Below, in pieces: positions 25,105 to 33,935 of a stretch of DNA of 64,000 nucleotides (positions are counted from its first letter, which is position 1; each line of letters begins with the position of its first letter). The translations under genes were made by a program, and so were the position numbers. Origin of the DNA: RGIG1995 sp045126815. Lineage in GTDB: Bacteria > Bacillota > Clostridia > Oscillospirales > CAG-272. The notes beneath the pieces were generated by a model that worked only from the letters and a program-made list of their open reading frames with translations, was not told where the DNA came from and did no database searches. Location: the NCBI GenBank assembly GCA_045126815.1, contig JBGVPD010000014.1, positions 1 to 64,000 of the forward strand, written 5' to 3'.

Positions 25105-25137
25105 CTAATATGCATATTATAAGGTAAGGAGTAAAGG

Positions 25138-26556
25138 ATGATGGATGAGAAAAATATTATAAACGAAAGCGCTTCTTGTGTTTTGCATCCCGATTATAAA
25201 TCGGAGATACTTAATATAATTCGCAGTAATCTTTCGCCAAAGGTAATGAAAGAAAAAATTCTTGACTATCACGAGAATGATATTGCGATGGCATTTGAAT
25301 TGCTGAAAAAAGAGGAAAGAAATAAAATATATACCCTGTTTAGTGCAGATATACTTGCGGGAATTTTTGAATATTGTGAAAGCCGAAATGAATTTATAAG
25401 TGAATTGCCTTTAAAAAAGAGGTCGTCGATACTTTCATCTTTGGATATTTCCGTTGCGGTCGAGTATCTGCGCGAACTTCAAAAAGAAGAGAGAAAAGTT
25501 ATTATTGATTTTCTGGAAGAAGATCTAAAGAAGGAAATAAAACTTTTTAACTCCTTTGATGAAGATGAAATAGGCAGTAAAATGACAACGAATTACGTCA
25601 GTATAAAAGAGGGACTGACAGTAAGACAGGCGATGAGTGAGCTTATTGCTCAGGCTGCTGAAAATGATAACATCTCGAAAATATACGTTACTGATAATGA
25701 CGATATATTTGTCGGAGCTATTGACTTAAAAGATTTGATCATAGCGCGGCAGAATACTGAACTTTCTGATATAATGGTGACGTCATATCCTTACGTTTAT
25801 GCAAATGAGTTAACCGATGAATGTATAGAGAGAATAAAGGAATATTCGGAAGACTCGATCCCGGTTCTTGATTCTGACAATAAATTGAAAGGCGTATTGA
25901 CTTCTCAAGACCTTACCCATCTTATTGATGAAGAATTTGGTGATGACTATGCAAAACTTGCAGGTCTGTCGGCAGAAGAGGAGCTGTATGAACCCTTAAA
26001 AAAGAGTATAGGCAAACGTTTGCCGTGGTTAATTATACTTTTGGGATTGGGATTGATAGTATCAACTGTTGTAGGTGCATTTGAGACAGTAGTTGCGCAT
26101 TTGGCTATAATAGTCAGCTTTCAATCTCTCATACTCGCTATGGCGGGTAACGTTGGAACACAGTCACTTGCTGTAACTATCCGAGTGTTGATGGATGAAA
26201 ATTTAAATACGAAACAAAAATTATACCATATAGGTAAAGAAGCGCGTATCGGAGTTACCAACGGTATAATATTGGGTATTGTATCTTTTGTTTTGATAGG
26301 ATTATATCTCGTTATGTTTAAGAGTCAACCGACAGCCTTTGCCTTTTCCGTTTCGGCTTGTACGGGTATGGCACTGATATTGGCTATATTTCTTTCAAGT
26401 ATATCGGGAACCGTTATACCAATGGTTTTTAAAAGGTTAAATATAGATCCGGCAGTAGCATCGGGGCCGTTGATAACCACAATAAATGACCTTATAGCCG
26501 TTATTTCATATTACGGTTTTGCTTGGGTGTTCTTGATAAAATTCTTATCTTTTTGA
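25138..26556 (+). CDS. mgtE: magnesium transporter MgtE
   Basis: Mg2+ channel of the cytoplasmic membrane, 472 residues. An N-terminal helical MgtE_N domain (about 20-130) is followed by two CBS domains (about 145-270) that close the channel when Mg2+ is plentiful. The C-terminal part has five hydrophobic segments (about 293-470) with the pore motifs MAGNVGTQSLAV and PLITTINDLIAV. GGTAAGGAG precedes the ATG. It is a single gene between convergent terminators, and its leader with a small ORF and hairpin is likely to regulate expression. Confidence 0.93.
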   Translation: MMDEKNIINESASCVLHPDYKSEILNIIRSNLSPKVMKEKILDYHENDIAMAFELLKKEERNKIYTLFSADILAGIFEYCESRNEFISELPLKKRSSILSSLDISVAVEYLRELQKEERKVIIDFLEEDLKKEIKLFNSFDEDEIGSKMTTNYVSIKEGLTVRQAMSELIAQAAENDNISKIYVTDNDDIFVGAIDLKDLIIARQNTELSDIMVTSYPYVYANELTDECIERIKEYSEDSIPVLDSDNKLKGVLTSQDLTHLIDEEFGDDYAKLAGLSAEEELYEPLKKSIGKRLPWLIILLGLGLIVSTVVGAFETVVAHLAIIVSFQSLILAMAGNVGTQSLAVTIRVLMDENLNTKQKLYHIGKEARIGVTNGIILGIVSFVLIGLYLVMFKSQPTAFAFSVSACTGMALILAIFLSSISGTVIPMVFKRLNIDPAVASGPLITTINDLIAVISYYGFAWVFLIKFLSF

Positions 26557-26578
26557 TGATTTTTACGAATAAACAACG

Positions 26579-26620
26579 TAAGAGAGTTAGTGTATAAATT
26601 ACGCTAACTCTCTTATGTAT
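26579..26620 (+). terminator. terminator after mgtE
   Basis: TAAGAGAGTTAG (26579-26590) pairs with CTAACTCTCTTA (26604-26615) and is followed by TGTATTTA, a weak T tract. Confidence 0.65.
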
Positions 26621-26631
26621 TTAAAAAATTA

Positions 26632-26664
26632 AAAACCCTTTCAGAATAAAATCTGAAAGGGTTT
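26632..26664 (-). terminator. terminator of rpsU
   Basis: AAACCCTTTCAGA pairs with TCTGAAAGGGTTT across six bases. On the minus strand it runs into TTTTTAATTTTTT. Confidence 0.88.
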
Positions 26665-26697
26665 AATTTGTTCAAAGTAAAATGTTTTTTATTTAAA

Positions 26698-26874
26698 TTA
26701 TTTGAACTTGCGCTTACGAGCTGCTTCTGATTTCTTTTTGCGTTTTACGCTGGGCTTTTCATAATGTTCTCTCTTGCGGAGTTCAGCAAGAACGCCTGAC
26801 TTAGCGCACTGTCTCTTAAATCTGCGAAGGGCACTGTCAAGAGATTCATTTTCTTTAACTTTGATTTCTGCCAT
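26698..26874 (-). CDS. rpsU: 30S ribosomal protein S21
   Basis: A small basic protein of the small ribosomal subunit, 58 residues. It begins [27 protein letters not shown] in pieces typical of the family and ends in a lysine/arginine-rich tail (KRKFK). The purine-rich GGAGGGAGGG just upstream is a very strong ribosome-binding site. It has its own promoter and terminator, so it is transcribed independently of leuS upstream. Confidence 0.96.
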   Translation of the reverse strand: MAEIKVKENESLDSALRRFKRQCAKSGVLAELRKREHYEKPSVKRKKKSEAARKRKFK

Positions 26875-26930
26875 TTTGTTTTCCCTCCCTCCATACTATG
26901 GAAAAGAGAATGTCACCATTCCTAACGAAT

Positions 26931-26959
26931 ATTATACTCTTTTACCTTAAATATGTCAA
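26931..26959 (-). promoter_or_regulatory. promoter of rpsU
   Basis: Minus-strand TTGACA (26959-26954) and TATAAT (26936-26931), spacer 17 bases, a perfect consensus promoter. Confidence 0.85.
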
Positions 26960-26999
26960 TAGTTTATTTAGCATTTTTTCTCAAAACTTGCAAATATGT

Positions 27000-29405
27000 T
27001 TATTTTACAACTAAGTTAACGAGTTTTTTGGGAACAAAAATTTCTTTGATGATCGTCTTCCCTTCAATGAAGGGCTTGATCTTTTCATCGTTCTTTACGG
27101 TTGCCAAAGCATCTTCTTTGGAGATCTCTGCTGAGATCATGATCGTTCCTCTGAGCTTACCGTTTATCTGAACTGCAATCTCAACGGTGCTGTCAACAGT
27201 CTTTGCTTCATCATAAACGGGCCAGCTTGCAAGTGAGCAGAAGCCTTTTTCGCCTAATGTTTCCCAGATCTCTTCGCAGAGGTGGGGAGCAAAAGGACAG
27301 AGAAGCTTAACAAACGTCAACATTTCATCTTTTGTAAGACTGCCTTTGTCGTAAATGTCGTTCGTTAATGTCATCATAGCCGCAATTGCAGTGTTGAATT
27401 TAAGTTCTTCAATATCGCTTGTAACTTTCTTGATAGTCTTATGGAAAGCGCTTTCAAGTTCGCTTGTTACGCCTTCGCCTTTTATAAGATCGGTCATAGC
27501 AGCTACTCTGTCAAGAAATCTCTTACAGCCCTTAACGCTGTTTTCGGACCAGGGGGCAGCGCTCGCATAGTCACCCATGAAGAGAATGTACACTCTGAGA
27601 ACGTCAGCGCCGTATTCGTCAACAACGGTGTTGGGATCAACAACGTTTCCTTTTGACTTACTCATCTTATCGCCGTCAGGGCCGAGGATAAGACCTTGAG
27701 CCGTTCTTTTTGCATAGGGTTCTGCCATAGGAACTGCGCCGATATCATAAAGGAACTGATGCCAGAATCTTGAGTAGATCATATGTCTGGTTACGTGTTC
27801 CATACCGCCGTTGTACCAGTCAACAGGCATCCAATATTCAAGCTTTTCTTTGTCTGCAAATGCATTGTTGTTATTAGGATCGATGTATCTTAAGAAATAC
27901 CATGAAGAACCTGCCCACTGAGGCATAGTATCTGTCTCTCTCTTTGCCGCCATACCGCACTTGGGACAAGTACAGTTAACGAAAGAATCTATCTTTGCAA
28001 GGGGAGATTCGCCGCCTTCTCCGGGAGCAAAATTGTCAACGTCGGGAAGTCTTAAGGGGAGTTCTTCGTAAGGAACAGCAACCATTCCGCAGTGAGGGCA
28101 GTGAATGATCGGAATGGGTTCGCCCCAATATCTTTGACGGTTAAATGCCCAGTCTTTCATCTTGTACTGAACGCCTTTTTCGCCAATACCTTTTTCTTCA
28201 AGATATTCAAGAACTTTTGCTATTGAGTCTTTCTTATTGGTCATACCGTTAAGGAAATCGGAGTTGACCATCTCTCCGTCACCGGCGTAAGCGGCTTCTT
28301 CGATATTTCCGCCTTTGATTACTTCTATGATATCGATTCCAAACTTCTTAGCAAAGTCGTAGTCTCTTTCGTCGTGCGCGGGAACTGCCATAATAGCGCC
28401 AGTACCGTAGCCCATCATAACGTAGTCGGAAATGTATATCGGAATTTCTTTATTATTTATGGGGTTAATCGCAGAAAGTCCGTCGATTTTTACACCGCTC
28501 TTGTCTTTTACAAGCTGAGTACGTTCGAATTCCGTCTTCTTTGCGCATTCTTCCTTGTATGCGTCGAGAGCGTCAATGTTTTTTATCGAATCTCTGTATT
28601 TTTCGATAATGGGATGCTCAGGAGCAATAACCATAAAGGTTACGCCGTACAAAGTGTCAGGACGTGTCGTGTAAATACGGAGAGTATCTTCTTTGTCTGC
28701 AAGTTTAAAGTTAACGAAAGCTCCGGTAGACTTACCTATCCAGTTAACTTGCTGCATCTTTATGTTGGGAAGATAATCAACTTCTTCAAGTCCTTGAAGC
28801 AGCTTGTCTGCATATTCTGTAATACGGAGATACCAAACGTCTTTTGATTTTTGTACGATATCGGTGTGGCAAATATCGCATTTACCGCCCTGAGAGTCTT
28901 CGTTTGAAAGAACTACCTTACAGTGAGGGCAGTAGTTTACCAAAGCTGTATCTCTGAAAACGAGTCCGTTTTCAAACATTTTGAGGAATATCCACTGAGT
29001 CCACTTGTAATAATCTTCCTGAGTTGTGTCAACAGTTCTTGACCAGTCAAAAGAGAAACCAACTCTTTTGAGCTGTTCGGTAAATTTTACAATGTTGTTG
29101 TCCGTAACCTTACGGGGATGAATACCTGTTTTAATGGCATAGTTTTCAGTAGGAAGACCGAATGCATCAAAGCCGATAGGGAAGAGAACGTTGTAACCTT
29201 CCATTCTTCTTTTTCTTGAAACAACTTCAAGACCTGAGTAAGCTTTGATATGACCAACGTGCATTCCCGCACCGCTGGGGTAAGGGAATTCTACAAGACC
29301 GTAGAATTTCTTTTTTGATTTATCCGAGTCATCGGCGTGAAAGATCTTTTCGTCTTCCCATCTTTGTTGCCATTTCTTTTCTGATTCCGAAAAACTGTAT
29401 TTCAT
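27000..29405 (-). CDS. leuS: leucyl-tRNA synthetase
   Basis: Class I synthetase charging tRNA-Leu, 801 residues. The HIGH motif is GMHVGH, the editing CP1 insert carries TTRPDTLYGVTFM, and the KMSKS motif is DKMSKSKGN. Two zinc-type cysteine clusters are visible (NYCPHC...CDIC and HCPHCG...CTCPKC). ATG 29405 (MKYSFSESEKKW) gives the family's usual N-terminus; the in-frame GTG 29417 sits only three bases after the AAGG, so ATG is preferred although its spacing is long. It lies 41 bases after rsfS with no promoter seen. Confidence 0.95.
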   Translation of the reverse strand: MKYSFSESEKKWQQRWEDEKIFHADDSDKSKKKFYGLVEFPYPSGAGMHVGHIKAYSGLEVVSRKRRMEGYNVLFPIGFDAFGLPTENYAIKTGIHPRKVTDNNIVKFTEQLKRVGFSFDWSRTVDTTQEDYYKWTQWIFLKMFENGLVFRDTALVNYCPHCKVVLSNEDSQGGKCDICHTDIVQKSKDVWYLRITEYADKLLQGLEEVDYLPNIKMQQVNWIGKSTGAFVNFKLADKEDTLRIYTTRPDTLYGVTFMVIAPEHPIIEKYRDSIKNIDALDAYKEECAKKTEFERTQLVKDKSGVKIDGLSAINPINNKEIPIYISDYVMMGYGTGAIMAVPAHDERDYDFAKKFGIDIIEVIKGGNIEEAAYAGDGEMVNSDFLNGMTNKKDSIAKVLEYLEEKGIGEKGVQYKMKDWAFNRQRYWGEPIPIIHCPHCGMVAVPYEELPLRLPDVDNFAPGEGGESPLAKIDSFVNCTCPKCGMAAKRETDTMPQWAGSSWYFLRYIDPNNNNAFADKEKLEYWMPVDWYNGGMEHVTRHMIYSRFWHQFLYDIGAVPMAEPYAKRTAQGLILGPDGDKMSKSKGNVVDPNTVVDEYGADVLRVYILFMGDYASAAPWSENSVKGCKRFLDRVAAMTDLIKGEGVTSELESAFHKTIKKVTSDIEELKFNTAIAAMMTLTNDIYDKGSLTKDEMLTFVKLLCPFAPHLCEEIWETLGEKGFCSLASWPVYDEAKTVDSTVEIAVQINGKLRGTIMISAEISKEDALATVKNDEKIKPFIEGKTIIKEIFVPKKLVNLVVK

Positions 29406-29446
29406 AATCGGTGTCACTAACCTTTCAAATGTTATTTATCTTTATG

Positions 29447-29827
29447 TTATATAAGCAAAGCTGAAATATCAATGTTTTCAGCATCACTCCATAATTTTTC
29501 AAGTTTATAAAATTCTCTTGTTTCTCTGTTGAAAATGTGAACTATGACCGAGCTGTAATCAAGAACCGTCCACGTAGCTTCGTTGTAGCCTTCAATGTGG
29601 TGGGGCTTAAGGTCAATTTCTTCGAGCTTTTCTTCAACTTCACCTGCAAGAGCTCTTACCTGGGTATTGGAGTTACCGCCGCATATTACAAAGTAATCTG
29701 CAAGAACGGTCTTATCATCAATGCGAAGAAGCTTTATATCCTTTGCTTTCTTTGCATCAAGTATCTTTACAATTGTTTCTCCGAGTTCACGGGGAGAAAG
29801 TTCGTTCGTTTTGTTTTCCGTATTCAT
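29447..29827 (-). CDS. rsfS: ribosome silencing factor RsfS
   Basis: A 126-residue protein of the RsfS/Iojap family that binds L14 on the 50S subunit and prevents subunit joining when nutrients are short. Family motifs are KAKDIKLLRI, LADYFVICGGNSNTQVRAL, the WTVLDYSSVIVHIF region and REFYKLEKLW. Its neighbourhood (nadD-yqeK-LCP-rsfS-leuS) is a standard Bacillota arrangement, though here two LCP genes intervene. Confidence 0.94.
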   Translation of the reverse strand: MNTENKTNELSPRELGETIVKILDAKKAKDIKLLRIDDKTVLADYFVICGGNSNTQVRALAGEVEEKLEEIDLKPHHIEGYNEATWTVLDYSSVIVHIFNRETREFYKLEKLWSDAENIDISALLI

Positions 29828-29859
29828 ATTTAGCCTTTCATATTTGTGTATTGGTATCT

Positions 29860-31113
29860 TTAAGCTTTTGGAATATCAATAGAATCCTGATTAATGTCTC
29901 CTGCCGATTGCGGTTTTCCGCCTAAGACGTATGCAGGATCACATATATAATAGGGATTAAGGTAAGATGCATCTGTTGTGCTTGTAAATATTTTGTACTT
30001 ATCAAACACCATATCTGTTACATCTTCGTCGTAAATGTTGAAATATGTGTTTACAACATTCAACATACCCCATCTGTTCATAACATAGTACCAAGCGCCG
30101 CCGTTAGGTGGTGTGGGGGAGTAACCGGGCATCGTAAGGAACAGCATATTGCTTAAATCTACTTCAAGAAGATTTTTTGCAAAGTACATAAGTTCTTCAA
30201 GTTTCAAATCGGTCTCAACGTACTTAAATACTTGTGTTGCAAGCTGAACGATGGTTGATGCGTTAAAGTTGTTCGTAACAGATCTGAGAAGGGCGCTTAT
30301 GAAAATTTTCTGTGCGTCAATTCTTCCGATATCTGCCTGTAAATAACCTGCTCTGTAACGGATAAAGTATTCTGACATCTCACCGTTGAGAACCTGTTTA
30401 CCCTTTTTAAACGATGCGATCAACGTTTTAGAATCATCATAATAGTTTATATCGTAAGGAATGTCGATCTCAACACCGCCTAATATATCAACTATATTTC
30501 TGAAGCCTTCAAGATTTATCATCGCAGTATAATGGATGTTAATACAGATGTTTTTTTCAAGAGTTTCAGCAAATCTTTCAAGAGCATATATTTCCGGATC
30601 ATCAGCTTTATTATTTTTTGCTTCTCTTAAAAATATGCTGTACATACTGTTTATCTTGTGGCCGACGTTATTGTATTTAATATAAGTGTCGCGGGGGATA
30701 TGCATTAAACTTATATTTTTTTCTTTTACGTTATAGCTTATCAACAAAATAACGTCTGTATTTTCCGCAACTCTATCCTTGCCAACAAACAAGAAGTTGA
30801 ACATTTCGTCTTTGTTGATATTGATGTTTGTGTCGCCTGTATTGTTCTTTATTGAGTCGGGGAGAGGAAAGTCGGGATTTACCAAGCTTGTATCAAGAGT
30901 AACCACGTCGTCGGTATTTTCGTCAAAAACCTTTGTGTCGTCTTTTTCATTACTCGGAGCCTGCGCATTATCCCACTTGATCTTAAACCAAACCGCAAAT
31001 GTACCTACTGTTAATATTAAAACAGATAATATCGTTATAAGGGTGATCGAAAGTATTTTTAATGTTTTCTGTTTTTTGGTTAATGGTAAATTTTGTTTTC
31101 CGCTGTTTTTCAT
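29860..31113 (-). CDS. LytR-CpsA-Psr family cell-wall ligase, second of tandem pair
   Basis: A 417-residue membrane-anchored LCP protein. One N-terminal transmembrane helix (about residues 20-45) precedes an extracellular LCP domain with FLFVGKDR, IPRDTYIKYN, DILGGVEIDIPY and RYRAGYLQADIGRIDAQK. LCP enzymes attach teichoic acid or other glycopolymers to peptidoglycan. The arginine/aspartate motif DIGR..AQ is kept in altered form compared with the usual GDIGRIQRQQ. It is paralogous to the next gene upstream (31143-32405), from which it is separated by 29 bases. Confidence 0.87.
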   Translation of the reverse strand: MKNSGKQNLPLTKKQKTLKILSITLITILSVLILTVGTFAVWFKIKWDNAQAPSNEKDDTKVFDENTDDVVTLDTSLVNPDFPLPDSIKNNTGDTNININKDEMFNFLFVGKDRVAENTDVILLISYNVKEKNISLMHIPRDTYIKYNNVGHKINSMYSIFLREAKNNKADDPEIYALERFAETLEKNICINIHYTAMINLEGFRNIVDILGGVEIDIPYDINYYDDSKTLIASFKKGKQVLNGEMSEYFIRYRAGYLQADIGRIDAQKIFISALLRSVTNNFNASTIVQLATQVFKYVETDLKLEELMYFAKNLLEVDLSNMLFLTMPGYSPTPPNGGAWYYVMNRWGMLNVVNTYFNIYDEDVTDMVFDKYKIFTSTTDASYLNPYYICDPAYVLGGKPQSAGDINQDSIDIPKA

Positions 31114-31142
31114 TTTGTTCTCCTAAGTTATATTAAAAGAGG

Positions 31143-32405
31143 TTATACGTGTGGGATTGAAATTGAATTGTCGTTTATGTTGTCCGCGTTATACGGCTGT
31201 TCTGTCACTATATCCTGTCTTATATAGTATTTATGGAAATGAGGATAAATCGTTTTGCTTGTAAATACCATATTTTTATCAAAAATTCCGTCTGTAATGG
31301 GAAAATCGTAGATGTTGAAATAGGTGTCTATCATCTCGCGCATATTTTTTCTTACCATAACATAGTACGAAAGACCACCGCCCGTAGGATAACTCCATGC
31401 GCCGCAACCTAACATTGACATGAACTTTATTTCCGACATATCAACACCCAAAAGCTGTTTTGCAAAATAAACTGCGTCGGGTAAGCTTACATCGGTTGAT
31501 ATATATTCAAATGCATTTTCGACAAGCTTTGATATTGTTGTAAGGTTAAAATCACTCTTTACTTTCTTTATAAGTCCGCTAACGAAAACTTTTTGTGCAT
31601 CGCCTCTACCAATATCTGCCTGCAGATATGTGCCGCGATGACGTATAAACTGTTCGGCTTGTTCTCCGTTGAGGGTTTGAAGCCCCGCAGGTATAGTAAC
31701 ATATTTTCTTTGATCAATATCAAAATAACTTATAGTTGACGGTACGTTTACTTCGACACCGCCTAACGAATCAACAATGGCTGTAACTCCGTCTAGATCG
31801 ATGTAGGCAGTGTTATGGATTTTTATACAAAGGTTTTGTTCTAAAGTGTCAGCAAGGAGTCGCAAAGCAACTTTAGAATCATTTTTATTTGTCAAGTAGT
31901 AGTATGCAAACAGGCCGTTTATCTTGCCGTTGTAATAACCGAGCTGAATGTACGTGTCTCTCGGTATTTGCAAAACGGCAATTTTTTTGGTTGATGTGTT
32001 GAAGTTTATCAACATTATAACGTCTGTGTTTAGTGCAACTCTGTCTTTGCCGACAAACAAAAAGTTATATATATCCTGTTCGCTTCTCGGAAGGGTGTTA
32101 GGATCAACGGGCTCTGTTGTGGATTCTTCGGTGTTTGCTGAAGTATCCGTCGTAAGAGGATCTTCGCCTTCGGGGAGGTCGTACAGTCCGTCTATCGTTT
32201 CGTCGAATCCCTGTGTATCAAATACCGGAGGGGAGTTTGCTCCGTTATCCGGTTTGTGTATAAATCCTATATAGATACCAACTGCTAAAATGGCAAAAAT
32301 GAGGGTGAGGATAACAGAAAGTACGATTTTTTTAATACTTTTCTTTTTTGTCTGGGTATCGTTTAAGGAAGTGTTATTATCATTTGTAATGTTTTTGTTA
32401 TCCAT
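31143..32405 (-). CDS. LytR-CpsA-Psr family cell-wall ligase, first of tandem pair
   Basis: A 420-residue LCP protein: cytoplasmic tail, one transmembrane helix (about 25-50), an acidic Ser/Thr-rich linker (about 55-105), then the LCP domain with FLFVGKDR, IPRDTYIQLG, DSLGGVEVNVP and RHRGTYLQADIGRGDAQK. It resembles the following gene along its length, including the C-terminal SIP(H/K) ending, which points to tandem duplication. GGGAGG precedes the ATG and it lies two bases after yqeK. The polymer transferred is unknown. Confidence 0.87.
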   Translation of the reverse strand: MDNKNITNDNNTSLNDTQTKKKSIKKIVLSVILTLIFAILAVGIYIGFIHKPDNGANSPPVFDTQGFDETIDGLYDLPEGEDPLTTDTSANTEESTTEPVDPNTLPRSEQDIYNFLFVGKDRVALNTDVIMLINFNTSTKKIAVLQIPRDTYIQLGYYNGKINGLFAYYYLTNKNDSKVALRLLADTLEQNLCIKIHNTAYIDLDGVTAIVDSLGGVEVNVPSTISYFDIDQRKYVTIPAGLQTLNGEQAEQFIRHRGTYLQADIGRGDAQKVFVSGLIKKVKSDFNLTTISKLVENAFEYISTDVSLPDAVYFAKQLLGVDMSEIKFMSMLGCGAWSYPTGGGLSYYVMVRKNMREMIDTYFNIYDFPITDGIFDKNMVFTSKTIYPHFHKYYIRQDIVTEQPYNADNINDNSISIPHV

Positions 32406-32407
32406 AA

Positions 32408-32998
32408 TTACCTCCCGATATTATTTTGAATGTAATTATAAGCGCTGACAGTTTTTGGGTGGATAAAAGCTTTTTTATCCAGAAGGTCGGAGATAGTAAA
32501 TTTCAGCGCTGTGAAAATCGTCTCGTCAAGAGTTTTGTACCAATCTTTCGATTTATTGTTGTAAAAATATTCGCGCAACAATTTGCAGTCGTCAAATTTT
32601 CTTTTAGGTTCAATGTAATCGGCAAGAAACAAAAGCTTTTCACACAGTGACATATCCTCTCTTCCCGTTGTATGATATGTAACTGCATCAACTATATCTT
32701 TAGTATAAAATTCGGGAAAATCCCTCTTTATAACAGCGGGAGCTGTAAAAGCGTGAAGAGTCTTTGGGGATGATATACAGTCAGAGGGGATCTCGATTTT
32801 CATTTCTTTACATATATCAAGCTGTTCTTTTAGATCCAATTCTTTCGATATGTCGTGCAAATATGCGGATACAACCAAAGTTTTGTTGTCTATATTAAAA
32901 AGTTTTGCCAATTCTATACACTCGTTAACAACAGATATCGTGTGTTCGTATCTGTATTCCGACATATATGAAGCAATTCTGTTTTCTAAATCAAACAT
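32408..32998 (-). CDS. yqeK: YqeK-type HD-domain phosphohydrolase
   Basis: A 196-residue HD-superfamily protein of the YqeK family; studied members are symmetrical Ap4A hydrolases. The metal motifs are HTISVV, AYLHDISKELD (the HD pair), YHTTG and LADYIEPKR. ATG 32998 (MFDLENR) overlaps the nadD stop by eight bases, the usual coupling. A longer reading begun 30 bases upstream is possible but lies deeper in nadD and lacks support. Order nadD-yqeK-LCP-rsfS is conserved in Bacillota. Confidence 0.9.
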   Translation of the reverse strand: MFDLENRIASYMSEYRYEHTISVVNECIELAKLFNIDNKTLVVSAYLHDISKELDLKEQLDICKEMKIEIPSDCISSPKTLHAFTAPAVIKRDFPEFYTKDIVDAVTYHTTGREDMSLCEKLLFLADYIEPKRKFDDCKLLREYFYNNKSKDWYKTLDETIFTALKFTISDLLDKKAFIHPKTVSAYNYIQNNIGR

Positions 32999-33623
32999 TA
33001 TCTTCACCGTAAATATTATAGTTATCAATAAAGTTTCTTACGTCTTGCGGTATAAGCGTAGAAGTATCTTGCTTGTTTTTTATCCTATTTCTTATTTCGG
33101 TAGACGAAATATCAATAGGCGCCATAGGAACGTCAACGATTTTTGCTTGATACTTTTGTCTGTATTTTTCTTTTGCTTCGAGTGTTATCTGTGATTCGTC
33201 GTAGGTGTTAGGTCTAACGATATGAGCTATTTTTGCAAGACTAAATATCTTTTCAAACTCTTTCCAGTTTTCAAGATCAAGAAAGCTGTCCGTACCGCAA
33301 AGAAAAGTCAGATCGTCTGAAATAAATTTAAAGTGTTCAAGCGTTTTATAAGTATAACTGATTTCTTTTTGGCGCATTTCATAATCGGATACGATTATCT
33401 TATCGTTGTAAAAGGGAAGGGGAGCAAATGCTATTTTTAACATTTGAAGCCGTAATGAAGGATCATTTCCCGTTAAAAGTCTTTTGTGCGGAGGAATGTA
33501 GTTCGGCATAATAAACAGCCGGTCAAGTTGACAGGCTGTTAAGAATGCATAAGCAGATCTGATGTGTCCCAGATGAACGGGATCAAAAGTTCCTCCGTAT
33601 ATACCTATCTTAATGTTGCCCAT
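32991..33623 (-). CDS. nadD: nicotinate-nucleotide adenylyltransferase
   Basis: Makes deamido-NAD from nicotinate mononucleotide and ATP. The 210 residues show the nucleotidyltransferase motif GIYGGTFDPVHLGHI near the N-terminus (GGTFDPxHxGH), MPNYIPPHK, FLCGTDSFLDL and a late ISSTEIR motif, all typical of NadD. It lies six bases after yhbY and overlaps yqeK. Confidence 0.95.
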   Translation of the reverse strand: MGNIKIGIYGGTFDPVHLGHIRSAYAFLTACQLDRLFIMPNYIPPHKRLLTGNDPSLRLQMLKIAFAPLPFYNDKIIVSDYEMRQKEISYTYKTLEHFKFISDDLTFLCGTDSFLDLENWKEFEKIFSLAKIAHIVRPNTYDESQITLEAKEKYRQKYQAKIVDVPMAPIDISSTEIRNRIKNKQDTSTLIPQDVRNFIDNYNIYGEDNV

Positions 33624-33629
33624 AAGATT

Positions 33630-33920
33630 TTACACAAGTTCGATCTTTTTGTTCTTTTTTGATTCGCGGTAGAGAACAAAGCGAGTTCCTACCGTTTGTA
33701 TTACCTCTGCACCTACAATTTCGGCTATTTCTTCAGCGGCCTCTCTTGAGGAGTATCCTGAGTTATCAAGAACGCGGAGCTTTATAAGTTCGCGTGCTTC
33801 AAGTGCGTTAGAGATTTGTTCGGTCATATTTTCGTTAATGCCGCCTTTGCCTATCTGGAAAATAGTATCAATATGAACGGCAAGGCTTCTGAGATATGCT
33901 CTTTGTTTTGATGTTAACAT
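33630..33920 (-). CDS. yhbY: YhbY-family CRM-domain RNA-binding protein
   Basis: A 96-residue single CRM domain associated with ribosome assembly. It begins LTSKQRAYLRSLAVHIDTIFQIGKGG, with the GxxG-type loop IGKGGIN, and has TVGTRFVLYRES near the end. The family binds pre-50S particles; the gene normally sits beside nadD, as here. Confidence 0.92.
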   Translation of the reverse strand: MLTSKQRAYLRSLAVHIDTIFQIGKGGINENMTEQISNALEARELIKLRVLDNSGYSSREAAEEIAEIVGAEVIQTVGTRFVLYRESKKNKKIELV

Positions 33921-33935
33921 TTAAATTTTCCTTTT

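Noticed and set aside
24869..25137. M-box (Mg2+) riboswitch before mgtE
   Set aside because: The conserved M-box core (such as AGGTGAGGCTCC and the ACGCTGCTGCCC segment) is not present; only a short AGGTGAG match, which is the uORF's ribosome-binding site, was found.
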